Source: JAFANK01 sp036741695 (lineage in GTDB: Bacteria; Vulcanimicrobiota; Vulcanimicrobiia; Eremiobacterales; Eremiobacteraceae). Taken from it: 40,183 nucleotides of DNA. The notes under the pieces are model-generated. The model made no database searches, was not told the DNA's origin, and worked only from the letters and a program-made list of their open reading frames with translations. Position numbers and translations under genes: made by a program. Below, piece by piece: positions 1 through 7,635 of this stretch. The number at the start of each line of letters is the position of its first letter. Position 1 is the stretch's first letter. Location of the stretch: assembly GCA_036741695.1 (NCBI GenBank), contig DAINRU010000020.1, forward strand, positions 1 through 40,183. The letters run 5' to 3'.

Positions 1-715
1 GCCCGCGAATCCGGCCGTCGCCACCGGTGACAAGGTCGAGCTGTCCGCAATCGCCACGACGAAGGATGGATCAAAGGTCGCGGTCGACGCTGCGACAATC
101 CTGTGGCGCCAGACAGGAAACGAAGGACGCGTCGAACCTGACGGACTGTTCGCGGCCGGAGCTGTGCCGGCACGAACGATCGTGACGGCCCAAGCGGGTG
201 GCGCCTCGGCTAGCGTCACCGTCCTGACGGGCGATCATGCCTTCATGCTCCAGGCGGTGCCGCAGGCCGGAGCGTCGGCCGGCGCCTGGCATTATGTCGC
301 TCGCCCCGCCGGCTTGCCCGGGGGAGCGGATGGCACGCCTGCGCCCGACGGTTCGCCCGCGCTTCGCCTCGCCTACGATTTTTCGAGCACGCAGGCGACG
401 CGAGCGGCCTACGCGCAGACAGAGCTGACGCTTCCCGGCCAGCCGATCGCGCTCTCGGTCGACGTCTACGGCGACCGGAACTTCGAATGGTTGCGCGCCG
501 GCTATCGCAACGCCGACGGCAACGACGAGAGTCTGACCGTCGCGCGGCACGTCGACTGGCAGGGCTGGAAGACGATCCGCGTGGAGATCCCCGAGCAATC
601 GTCCTGGCCGGTCGTTTTCACCAGACTATACGCCGTCGAGCGCTCCAAGGACACGCACGAGCAAGGCTCGCTCTGGTTCCGCAATCTGCAGCTGTTCTTC
701 GCCGGACCGCCTTAG
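1..715 (+). CDS. C-terminal part of a secreted phosphodiester glycosidase-like protein (5' truncated)
   Basis: The reading frame is open from base 2, so the gene begins outside the window and only about 237 residues are seen. The first ~75 residues look like a bacterial Ig-like domain, with the GRVEPDGLF and TVTAQAGG-type strands typical of such modules. The last ~120 residues look like a beta-sandwich carbohydrate-binding-like module: LRLAYDFS, then DVYGDRNFEWLRAGYRNADG, VDWQGWKTIRVEIP, and a terminal SLWFRNLQLFF strand. From memory, this tail (DFS ... YGD ... WLR ... DWxGWK) is found at the C-terminus of NAGPA-type phosphodiester glycosidases, which act on exopolysaccharide outside the cell. 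The catalytic domain is not in the window, so the name is an inference. The stop is nested in a TTAG that is also the stop of the convergent neighbour. Confidence 0.6.
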   Translation, partial: PANPAVATGDKVELSAIATTKDGSKVAVDAATILWRQTGNEGRVEPDGLFAAGAVPARTIVTAQAGGASASVTVLTGDHAFMLQAVPQAGASAGAWHYVARPAGLPGGADGTPAPDGSPALRLAYDFSSTQATRAAYAQTELTLPGQPIALSVDVYGDRNFEWLRAGYRNADGNDESLTVARHVDWQGWKTIRVEIPEQSSWPVVFTRLYAVERSKDTHEQGSLWFRNLQLFFAGPP

Positions 716-1509
716 ATGCGGCGCGTGCTGACATCCGCGGTCAGGCGCTCATCGAACCCGATCTCTTCACCCTCCGCAGGTTTGAGCAGTCTGTTGTGTA
801 TCGCATAGCTCTCCTGCGAGACGAAGCCGAAGTACGGGTCGTACCACGCCGTGCCATGCAGCTCGATCGAGCCGGGCAAGAGCTTCGGCAGATGATACTC
901 CACCCCGGTGATCGTGCCTCGACCGACGACGTCGATCTCCACTAGGCCGTTCGTGAACCCGACCACCTCGTGGTCGAATGAGACGGCGCCGCTCCCGAGC
1001 GCCGTCACCACGTGGACGGTCGTGCGCCAGCGCTGACCGACATGACCGGGCATCGCGGGCGTGAACGGCAGGCCGACCATCGCAGCGTCGGCGACGCTGA
1101 GTTGGTCGCTCGAGCGCGGCTCGTTGTCAGGCGCGAGGGCCACATCGAAGGTCGACGAGCTTGTGGTCAGCTGGTTGCGAGGCACGTCGAAGGCGGTGAC
1201 GCGCGAGTCGACCTTCAGCACCGCGCCGGAGCGATCGACCGAGACGACCGTTGCGTGAAAGACGCTCGTGATGTGGCGTTCCTCGTTGATGATGACGCCG
1301 GCTTGCACGAAGTGCTCGAGCCGCTTGTGGGGCAGCTTCCAGTCTATGTGGTCGTTTTGGTAGGCGTGTGCGCTGATCCGGTCGCCCTCGTGCAGCGGGA
1401 TCATCACGATCGGTGTCAGACCGGAGGGCTGCGCGCGTCCGGACGCAACGGAGCCTTGGCACACCGCAATCGAACACGCGAGGATCATCCATCGAGCAAC
1501 AGCGTTCAC
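712..1509 (-). CDS. secreted protein of unknown function
   Basis: About 265 residues from a GTG at 1509. This start gives a plausible signal peptide: a short basic n-region (VNAVARW), a hydrophobic stretch (MILACSIAVCQGSVASG) and a possible cleavage after GRA. An ATG seven codons later (1488) is the alternative. No family is recognised. The mature part is rich in beta-forming residues and has regularly spaced segments such as VVSVDRSGAVLKVDSRVTAFD and GHVGQRWRTTVHVVTALGSG, suggesting an all-beta periplasmic or surface protein. It has no obvious catalytic motif, lipobox or further membrane helix. It converges on the glycosidase tail, sharing four bases, and diverges from the gamma-glutamyltransferase gene, so the 1510-1586 gap should hold promoters for both. 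Confidence 0.7.
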   Translation of the reverse strand: MNAVARWMILACSIAVCQGSVASGRAQPSGLTPIVMIPLHEGDRISAHAYQNDHIDWKLPHKRLEHFVQAGVIINEERHITSVFHATVVSVDRSGAVLKVDSRVTAFDVPRNQLTTSSSTFDVALAPDNEPRSSDQLSVADAAMVGLPFTPAMPGHVGQRWRTTVHVVTALGSGAVSFDHEVVGFTNGLVEIDVVGRGTITGVEYHLPKLLPGSIELHGTAWYDPYFGFVSQESYAIHNRLLKPAEGEEIGFDERLTADVSTRRI

Positions 1510-1586
1510 GTAAGGATTATCGGACCTGCGGGCGGGAAAATCGAACGCCGGACGCGCAAGCGAGCCGCTATGACGAGGCCCAGAGC

Positions 1587-3206
1587 ATGAACCTCGCCCC
1601 GAACGGTTCACGCCCGGCAGCACGAGCCTATGGGGGCATGCTAACCGCGCCGCATGCGCTCGCTGCGCAAAGCGGGCTTGGGGTCCTCATGGATGGCGGA
1701 AACGCCGCGGACGCGATCATCGCAGTCGCAGCCAGCCTCGCCGTGCTGTACCCACACATGACCGGCATCGGCGGCGACGTGTTCTTCTTGTACTACGACG
1801 CCGGGCGCGGCGAGGTCGTGAGCTATAACGGTTCGGGCGCCGCCGCCGCAGCGGCGACGATCGAGCACTACCAGGAGCGCACACTGGATGCGATCCCCGA
1901 GCGTGGCGGTGCGGCGGTGCTCACCGCGCCTGGAGCGGTCGATTCGTGGTTTGCACTGCACGAACGCTTCGGCTCGATCGATATGGCCCGCATCCTCGCG
2001 CCGGCGATCGCCTTTGCGCACGACGGAGCGCCCGCGGCGCGCAGCTTCGTCGCCGCGGTGGCCCGTCTGCGTGACCTGCTCGCCGCTGACGAAGGAGCAG
2101 CCGATCTGTACGTCGAGCACGGGCCGCGCCGCGTGGGTGAGCGCTTTGTGAATCGACAGCTCGCCGCAACGCTGCGTGCCATCGCGCAGCACGGTCGAGC
2201 CTGGCTCTACGAAGGTGAAGGGGCACAGCACATCGAGCGTTACTGCAAGCGCGTGAGCAGCCCGTTGCGTGCCGCGGACCTTGCCGAGCACCGCGGTTTC
2301 TTCACGACGCCGGCCGCCGGCACGTTTTACGGGTCGACGTCGATTACAGCACCTCCGAACTCTCAAGGCATCGCTGCGCTCATCGCTCAGCAGACCTACG
2401 AGGCGTACGCGAGCCTCCCCATCCATGGATCGCTTGCCGACGGCAGCGCGGCTCGTGCGCACGCGGGCATCGAGGCGATACGTCTCGCCTTCGCAGACCG
2501 CGACGCATGCGTCGGCGATCCGCGGGAACCGTTATCCTGGGAACGGCTGCTCGCGGGCGAGCATGCTCGCGCACTCGCGCAGCGGATAGACCCGAACGCC
2601 TCATTCGTGCAGTCGGAAAGTGGAGTCGACCGCGGTGACACCTCATACTTCGCCTGTGTCGACGCTGCGGGCAACGCCGTGTCGTTCATCCAGTCGCTCT
2701 TCCATTCGTTCGGGGCAGGGGTGGTCGTGCCCGAGCTCGGCTTCCCTCTGCAGAATCGCGGCACCGCATTCGAGCTTTCGCTAGGGCGGCTGCGCTCGCT
2801 CGCTCCCGGCAAACGCCCCTTTCACACGCTCATGCCGTGCATGTTGCTGCGCGAGAAACGGCCGTGGCTCGTCTACGGGTCGATGGGGGGCGAGGGGCAG
2901 CCGCAGACGGCGTTGCAGATCTCCACGCGCGTTGCCTGCGACGAGATGGACCTGCAGGGGGCGGTCGAAGCGCCACGCTGGCGCTACGGCAAAGACCCGA
3001 CAGACGAGTGCGCGCGCGTGCGGGTCGAGGCACGTCTCGGCGCGGCATGCGTCACAGGACTGCGGGCGCGCGGCCATATCGTGGAGGTCGTCGACGATTG
3101 GGATGAGTCCATGGGGCATGCTGGCGCGATCGCGATCGATCGCGCGCAGGGACTCGTGACCGGCGCCGCAGATCCTCGTGGTGACGGCGCGGCGCTCGGC
3201 GTCTGA
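1587..3206 (+). CDS. gamma-glutamyltransferase-like Ntn hydrolase (YwrD-type)
   Basis: About 539 residues. Members transfer or hydrolyse gamma-glutamyl groups (glutathione and related amides) and mature by self-cleavage before a threonine nucleophile. The N-terminal half shows GGMLTAPHALAAQSG, DGGNAADAIIAVAASLAV and HMTGIGGDVF, all typical of the family. The nucleophile is the Thr of RGDTSYFACVDAAGN, near residue 352. KRPFHTLMPCM and GSMGGEGQPQ follow in the small subunit, as in the YwrD-like branch. There is no signal peptide, so the protein is probably cytoplasmic, unlike periplasmic Ggt. The ATG at 1587 was chosen because the family N-terminus starts there and GAGG lies about ten bases upstream. 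The stop overlaps the next ATG (TGATG), so the M48-like gene is probably co-translated. Confidence 0.9.
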   Translation: MNLAPNGSRPAARAYGGMLTAPHALAAQSGLGVLMDGGNAADAIIAVAASLAVLYPHMTGIGGDVFFLYYDAGRGEVVSYNGSGAAAAAATIEHYQERTLDAIPERGGAAVLTAPGAVDSWFALHERFGSIDMARILAPAIAFAHDGAPAARSFVAAVARLRDLLAADEGAADLYVEHGPRRVGERFVNRQLAATLRAIAQHGRAWLYEGEGAQHIERYCKRVSSPLRAADLAEHRGFFTTPAAGTFYGSTSITAPPNSQGIAALIAQQTYEAYASLPIHGSLADGSAARAHAGIEAIRLAFADRDACVGDPREPLSWERLLAGEHARALAQRIDPNASFVQSESGVDRGDTSYFACVDAAGNAVSFIQSLFHSFGAGVVVPELGFPLQNRGTAFELSLGRLRSLAPGKRPFHTLMPCMLLREKRPWLVYGSMGGEGQPQTALQISTRVACDEMDLQGAVEAPRWRYGKDPTDECARVRVEARLGAACVTGLRARGHIVEVVDDWDESMGHAGAIAIDRAQGLVTGAADPRGDGAALGV

Positions 3207-4558
3207 TGGCAGCGCTGGCGCCAGCCAAGGAGATGTTCCGCGGGCCGCACTCGCTGCGTTTCCGCGGGGAACGCGCGTGGTTGTGGATCGATCTGCTCTT
3301 CGCGCCGGCCACGGTCGGCATCGTCGGCTCGATCCTGCATTCACCGTTCCGCATGTCGGAGCTGGGCATCATTCTCGTCGCGGCGGTCGTCTTCGTCACC
3401 CTATCGCGCGGGCGTCTGCTGGGCACAAGCGTGCGCGTGCACGAGGGACAATTTCCCGAGCTGTTCGCGGTCGTCGAGCGTTGCTCGCTCAAGCTCGGGA
3501 TGCGCGCGCCGCAGGTCTTCCTGCGCGAAGACCCCATCGTGCCGATCACGGCGCTGGGGCTGGGTGAACCGTATTCCATCGTCATCTCGAGCTCGTGGCT
3601 TCGGCACTTCGACGAGAAGGAGCTCGAGTTTCTCATCGGCTGCGAGCTCGGCCACATCGCCGCCGGTCAGACGCGCATCAGTTCGCTGTTCTCGGCGTCG
3701 GGCAGAGAGAACCCGCTTATCGCGCTGGTCTTCGGCGCATGGCTGCGCCGCACGGAATACACCGCATCCCGGGTCGGCCTTGTATGCTGCCGCTCGGTCG
3801 AAGCGGCCGTGCGTGCCATCTATGCGACATCGTTTCGCGAACTCAAAGGACAAGTGCGGCACGCTGCGTTTGTGGAGCAGGGTCTCGCCATCGAAAGCGA
3901 CCCGTCGCTAGCTATGGGAGAATGGCTGAGCGAGAGCCCCTATGCGGTCAATCGCATGAAGGAGCTCGAGCGCTTTGCGACCTCTGCTGACTACGCGTAT
4001 TGGAAAGAGCGCGTCGACGAATATGTGGCCAGCGGAGCGCGAGCGGAAGCGCCGGCGCACAAGCCCACCAAGGCGAGTCTGTATTTGCGCTCGCTGGCCT
4101 TTATCGTCGACCTGATCGTGGTCGGAGCGATCAGCGCATCGGGAGCGTTCGTCGTCCACGTGACGACGAACAAGAATGACCTCGCGGACACCATCCGCGA
4201 TCTCGAGGCAGACTCAAAGACCGCCTCGCTCGGCCACTGGCTTGCCACACATGTGACGACCACCGGCTCCAGCCTTGCACCGCTCGGCGTGATAGGGGTG
4301 ATGGTGTACAGCGCGCTCATGGTGGCGATTGTTGGGCGGACGTGCGGCATGCTCGTCTTCGATCTGCGCGTGGTCCGCAAGGACTTCCGCCCGGCGAACG
4401 CAGTGCGCATAGTCTGGCGCTACCTGCTTGCGCTCGTCAGCGTCATCACAGTCGTGCCGTTGCTCGTCAGTCTCGTGTCAGGCTTTTGGCCGCACGAGGT
4501 GTTCTCCGGCACCCAACTCGTACGCGGCGGTGTGCCGCAGCGCCTCGAGAAACACTAG
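3206..4558 (+). CDS. membrane M48-like peptidase fold with altered zinc motif and C-terminal RDD domain
   Basis: 450 residues. Two hydrophobic segments lie near residues 27-50 and 51-70, followed by a cytoplasmic M48 (Ste24/HtpX-like) region. The place of the HExxH zinc motif is taken by CELGHIAAGQ (about residues 147-156): the first His is Cys, the catalytic Glu and second His remain. A candidate third ligand, the Glu of RRTEYTASRVGL, is also kept. The last ~165 residues form an RDD domain: LRSLAFIVDLIVVGAI, then GRTCGMLVFDLRVVRKD, then two more hydrophobic stretches. Cys can bind zinc, so the protein may be an altered enzyme or a scaffold; the sequence does not decide. It follows the gamma-glutamyltransferase with a one-base overlap and ends at a strong hairpin. 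Substrate unknown. Confidence 0.8.
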   Translation: MAALAPAKEMFRGPHSLRFRGERAWLWIDLLFAPATVGIVGSILHSPFRMSELGIILVAAVVFVTLSRGRLLGTSVRVHEGQFPELFAVVERCSLKLGMRAPQVFLREDPIVPITALGLGEPYSIVISSSWLRHFDEKELEFLIGCELGHIAAGQTRISSLFSASGRENPLIALVFGAWLRRTEYTASRVGLVCCRSVEAAVRAIYATSFRELKGQVRHAAFVEQGLAIESDPSLAMGEWLSESPYAVNRMKELERFATSADYAYWKERVDEYVASGARAEAPAHKPTKASLYLRSLAFIVDLIVVGAISASGAFVVHVTTNKNDLADTIRDLEADSKTASLGHWLATHVTTTGSSLAPLGVIGVMVYSALMVAIVGRTCGMLVFDLRVVRKDFRPANAVRIVWRYLLALVSVITVVPLLVSLVSGFWPHEVFSGTQLVRGGVPQRLEKH

Positions 4559-4595
4559 AGGCCGCGCTTTCGGCCGGCCTCTTGTAGTGTCTTTT
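4552..4595. terminator. bidirectional rho-independent terminator between convergent genes
   Basis: Long inverted repeat: ACACTAGAGGCC (4552-4563) pairs with GGCCTC...TAGTGT (4577-4590) around a GC-rich loop, with a small bulge (TTG). It is followed by CTTTTC on the plus strand. It overlaps the stop codon of the M48/RDD gene and sits just beyond the end of the minus-strand anti-sigma gene, so it can serve both. Confidence 0.75.
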
Positions 4596-4607
4596 CGCGG
4601 ACAAGCG

Positions 4608-5516
4608 CTACTTGACGTGCGCCTTTACGTTCTTGCCCGCCAAGGTTTCGCGTATGACGGCTTCCTGCGTGATGTGGACGCCGTGTCCGGCCAGGACGCT
4701 GAAGCTACGGCCGGGCATGTGGACGGCCACGCTCCCGGCGGTCACAGCCAGGTCGGTCGAGTCGGTCCGGGCCGTCACGGAGAACGTCGTGCCCGTCGGA
4801 ACGAAGGTGGCCTGAGCCGTTGCCACATGCACGGGCGACACGTCGCGGTGCAAGATCTCGTTGATGCGCATCGTGCCATGCCGCAGTTTGAGGAAGATGG
4901 CATCCGCGGCGCCGGTGGCCTGATCGTAATGCAAGCGGCTGACCTGGACCTCAGAGCCGCTTTGCAGCGTCAAGGCGAGGTGTGGTGTGATGGCGACGAT
5001 CGCCGACTGCGAACCTTCGGGCCGGATGACCTCGCCCGTCGAGATGGGCGTATCGGCTTCGGCGACCTCGCGCGTCTGGTTGTTGGGGGTGACCGCTTGC
5101 AAGGTGCCCTGGACGGACGCGGTGATCGTCTCGTCGGGGGGCCGATGGAAACTGTTGGCGAGCACGCCATGTGCGATGAAGAAGACGGCGAGGCCCGCGA
5201 CCATGACGCCACCGAGCGCATAGGCGGGGCGCAGAGCCGCGCGCCACGAGAACGCGGGGCGGATGACATTGGCCTGACGTGCCAAGCTTTCGGGCGATTT
5301 GTGCAGCACGCGTTCCAGGATGCGCGCTTCGAGGCCGCGCGGCACGGAGAGCTGCGGGACGCGACGGATCAGGTCTTGGAAGCGCTGCGCCTTGGCGAGC
5401 GTGCCGGCGCACGCGAAACACGTCCGACGATGCCCGTTGAGCAGCGCTTGCTGCGCAGGGGTGATCTGGGCATCAAAAGACTCGTAGAGGAGATCGAGCG
5501 CTTCAGAACATTCCAT
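4608..5516 (-). CDS. transmembrane anti-sigma factor with zinc-finger and FecR-like domains
   Basis: 302 residues. The cytoplasmic N-terminus has the anti-sigma zinc-binding pattern H29-x3-C33-x2-C36 (GHRRTCFACAG), with a further Cys at position 3, which normally holds the partner sigma factor inactive. A single membrane helix lies near residues 95-118 (AYALGGVMVAGLAVFFIAHG). The outer part (about 150-270) resembles a FecR domain: ISTGEVIRPEGSQSAIVAI, ALTLQSGSEVQVSRL, LRHGTMRINEI, THVATAQATF-like and PTGTTFSVTA segments, ending in GSVAVHM. FecR domains in TonB-linked systems sense an outer-membrane signal. Here the zinc finger and sensor are in one chain. It lies 17 bases downstream of the ECF sigma gene and is surely its regulator. 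Confidence 0.88.
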   Translation of the reverse strand: MECSEALDLLYESFDAQITPAQQALLNGHRRTCFACAGTLAKAQRFQDLIRRVPQLSVPRGLEARILERVLHKSPESLARQANVIRPAFSWRAALRPAYALGGVMVAGLAVFFIAHGVLANSFHRPPDETITASVQGTLQAVTPNNQTREVAEADTPISTGEVIRPEGSQSAIVAITPHLALTLQSGSEVQVSRLHYDQATGAADAIFLKLRHGTMRINEILHRDVSPVHVATAQATFVPTGTTFSVTARTDSTDLAVTAGSVAVHMPGRSFSVLAGHGVHITQEAVIRETLAGKNVKAHVK

Positions 5517-5533
5517 TGTCGCGTCCTACCCTC

Positions 5534-6082
5534 TTACACCAAAAGCGGGTCGAGCCAGACCTGCAGCCGGCGTTTGGCGCGGCACAGATTGGTTCGAGCG
5601 GCTTGTTCGTTCATGCCCAAGACGTCGGCGATCTCTCCGTATGACAGCCCCTGAAGCTCCCTCAAGATGAAGACCATGCGTTGTTGGCTCGGCAGCGCGC
5701 GCAGGCCATCTTCCAATGCTCTGAACGTCTCGCCACGCTGTGCCATGACCTCCGGTCGTTCGTCTTCGCGAACGAGCAGCTCCGCTTCGTTCACGTCGTC
5801 GATATCCGTAGTTTGACCACCGGCGCGGCTCTGATGTGTCAGACAGACGTTCACGCATATGCGATACAGCCAGGACGAGACTTTGCTGCGCCCCGAAAAG
5901 GTCTTGGCATGCTGAAAGGCCCGCAGGAAGGTCTCTTGGACCAGATCCTCGGCCGCAGATGCGTTGTAGCGATATGCTACATTGTAGAGCATTCGGGTGT
6001 ATCGTTTGACTAACTCCGCAAAGGCTTCGCCGTCCCCGTTAGCGACCTTGGTCATGAGCTCGACGTCGAGGTTGTTCGACAC
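5534..6082 (-). CDS. ECF-family RNA polymerase sigma factor
   Basis: 182 residues from the GTG at 6082; an in-frame ATG at 6145 would add 21 residues of atypical sequence. Region 2 is clear: FAELVKRYTRMLYNVAYRYN, AEDLVQETFLRAFQHAKTF and SWLYRICVNVCLTHQSR. Region 4 is clear too: GLRALPSQQRMVFILRELQGLSYGEIADVLGMNEQAARTNLCRAKRRL, a helix-turn-helix for the -35 element (quoted here in parts of the protein's last third). ECF factors of this size work without regions 1 and 3. The anti-sigma factor lies directly downstream, the usual arrangement for stress- or signal-responsive pairs that autoregulate. A TGTAACA at 6119-6125 (minus strand) could be part of an autoregulated -35 element, which would favour the shorter protein; this is unproven. 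Confidence 0.88.
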   Translation of the reverse strand: MSNNLDVELMTKVANGDGEAFAELVKRYTRMLYNVAYRYNASAAEDLVQETFLRAFQHAKTFSGRSKVSSWLYRICVNVCLTHQSRAGGQTTDIDDVNEAELLVREDERPEVMAQRGETFRALEDGLRALPSQQRMVFILRELQGLSYGEIADVLGMNEQAARTNLCRAKRRLQVWLDPLLV

Positions 6083-6144
6083 CGGCTCTAGGTGGTAAGA
6101 CCTGACCGCCCCTGCGATTGTTACACCCACAAAGAATGGGAACA

Positions 6145-6173
6145 TTGACTTTTCAGCTCACCAACACTAGGCT
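6145..6173 (+). promoter_or_regulatory. candidate sigma-70 promoter upstream of the Fic gene
   Basis: TTGACT (6145-6150) is followed after 17 bases by TAGGCT (6168-6173). The -35 matches five of six consensus bases, the -10 only three. If used, transcription would give a leader of about 250 bases before the Fic gene. Confidence 0.3.
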
Positions 6174-6436
6174 GTCCGTACCTGTGACTGCTGCCACGAG
6201 CGCCCCAAAGTCACGCAATACCGGCGCTGTGAACGGGAGTCGACGCTTATGGTATCGGGCTGCACGTGGCCGGACCTTATCGGTACAGAACGAATATGAG
6301 CCAGGGCACGAACGCTACGGCCCCCCGCCAGGCATAGCCTGCCGGGCGGAGAACGACCAGGACGTCAAAAAGGCCGAAACGGACCTGAGGGTCCGCCGTT
6401 ACAAGCTCCCCGCTACGTGGTTTATGGCGTGTAAAC
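6146..6436. other. 291-base intergenic region with two hairpins
   Basis: Lies between the divergent sigma-factor and Fic genes. No convincing protein gene is seen; short open frames here lack ribosome sites and family features. It holds a stem-loop at 6327-6351 (CCGCC/GGCGG and AGGC/GCCT around ATA, with a four-base bulge) and a palindrome at 6380-6395 listed separately. The structures could be parts of a transcribed leader or a small RNA. No known riboswitch class is recognised. Confidence 0.5.
6380..6395. repeat. GGACC/GGTCC palindrome, copy 1
   Basis: CGGACC-TGAG-GGTCCG, preceded by GAAA. The same core occurs at 21505-21518 and 40111-40126. Read on the minus strand it is followed by GTTTCGG and later a run of five T, so it could also end minus-strand transcripts. 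Confidence 0.6.
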
Positions 6437-7633
6437 GTGCGCAATCTCATACTTGAAGAGCTGACCGATGCCCTCGATGACCGTAGCGGACAATTCCGCT
6501 ACTTTTTTATAGCAGGGTCCGGCCGGGTCGAGCCCTACGCCGCAGACGATCCGGGAGCAGTCATGGTGTCCGCGCGCACAGATGCGCTCCAGATCCACCC
6601 GCTCTCACATGCCGACGCCCATCAGATCGCCGTCGACTTCATCGCTACGCTGACCGACGGGTCCCTGGCCGAAAAGCTGCATGAGGCCGCGACCGGCTCG
6701 ACGCCGACCGCGAGGTTCGGGCAAGTGCTGAGCGCCTTTCCCCGCGCTCGCCGTTCGTGGATCGCCTATCGGGCCCGGCGTCTCGAGGCGATCGCGCTCG
6801 AATGGCTGCGAGAGCACGGCGTGGACCTCGGGAGGCTTGGGCTCGACCGCCCGGTCCGCGCACAAGAAGACGCGACCGGATTGCGCTTCGACCCTGAGCT
6901 CGACGAGCGTCTCGAGCGTTTGCACGAGCGGACGATGCGCTTTGCCGCATCACCTGCGGCCGCCCGGGCACGCGCGTCTTGCCGTCATACCTTGCGCATC
7001 GATGAGATTTACCATTCAAACGCCGTGCGCGGCAACCGCCTGAACCGCGATCAGACAGAAGAGCTGATCCTGCGCGGAACCACGGTCGGACAGCTGACGC
7101 TTCGCGAGCACTTAGAAGCCGTCAACCTCAACCGGGCGCTCGACCGAGCAGAAGTCCTCGCGCTCTCGCCGGCACCGCTCACCGAGCACGGCATCCGCGA
7201 GCTGCATGCGCTGCTCTTCGCATCTATCGATGACGAGAACGGTGGTATCTACCGCCGGATCGACACGCGACTGGTGGGCCGCGATTATCTGCCGCCGGAG
7301 AGCGTGCTCGTGCCGGCGTTATTGCGCGAATTCACGGAGTGGTTGGAAGAGACTCCCGCAGACCCTGTGGCCCGGGCGACGGCCGCCCAGGCGAAGATCC
7401 TCAGCATCTCGCCTTTTCTGGACGGCAACGGCCGGGTGGGTCGTCTGTTGTCCAATCTGATCCTCTATGCTGCCGACTATCCGTCAGCCATCATTCGTCT
7501 GGAGGATAGTACGCGCTATTATGACGGTTTGCGCCAGTCCGATGGCGGCGACATGTCGATCCTGTTGACGCTCATGATCGAAAGCATCGAGTCGAGTCTG
7601 AGCACGCTCGAGGCCGCCTCCGCAACGGCGTAG
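6437..7633 (+). CDS. UPF0158-Fic fusion protein lacking the catalytic histidine
   Basis: 398 residues from a GTG; no good Shine-Dalgarno is seen, but the UPF0158-like domain starts at once, which supports this start. Residues 1-130 fit UPF0158: a TDALDDRS start, LQIHPLSHADAHQIAVDFI, then ARFGQVLSAFPRARRSWIAY and a LEWLREHGVD end. Residues ~165-390 are a Fic domain. Fic enzymes normally attach AMP or another nucleotide to proteins through an HPFxxGNGR loop. Here the loop reads SPFLDGNGRVGR, with Ser325 (codon TCG) where the His belongs. The inhibitory-helix motif, usually S/T-x3-E-G/N, reads S-NAV-R198-GN, so the inhibitory Glu is Arg. Both changes are visible in the codons and need more than one base each. 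The protein is probably not a normal AMP transferase; its role is unknown. The nuclease gene starts two bases later. Confidence 0.85.
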   Translation: MRNLILEELTDALDDRSGQFRYFFIAGSGRVEPYAADDPGAVMVSARTDALQIHPLSHADAHQIAVDFIATLTDGSLAEKLHEAATGSTPTARFGQVLSAFPRARRSWIAYRARRLEAIALEWLREHGVDLGRLGLDRPVRAQEDATGLRFDPELDERLERLHERTMRFAASPAAARARASCRHTLRIDEIYHSNAVRGNRLNRDQTEELILRGTTVGQLTLREHLEAVNLNRALDRAEVLALSPAPLTEHGIRELHALLFASIDDENGGIYRRIDTRLVGRDYLPPESVLVPALLREFTEWLEETPADPVARATAAQAKILSISPFLDGNGRVGRLLSNLILYAADYPSAIIRLEDSTRYYDGLRQSDGGDMSILLTLMIESIESSLSTLEAASATA

Positions 7634-7635
7634 AA

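Noticed and set aside
4428..5654. Long plus-strand open frame across the anti-sigma and sigma genes
   Set aside because: It is the antisense of two clear genes, has an Arg/Gly/Asp-rich composition typical of GC-rich shadow frames and shows no family features.
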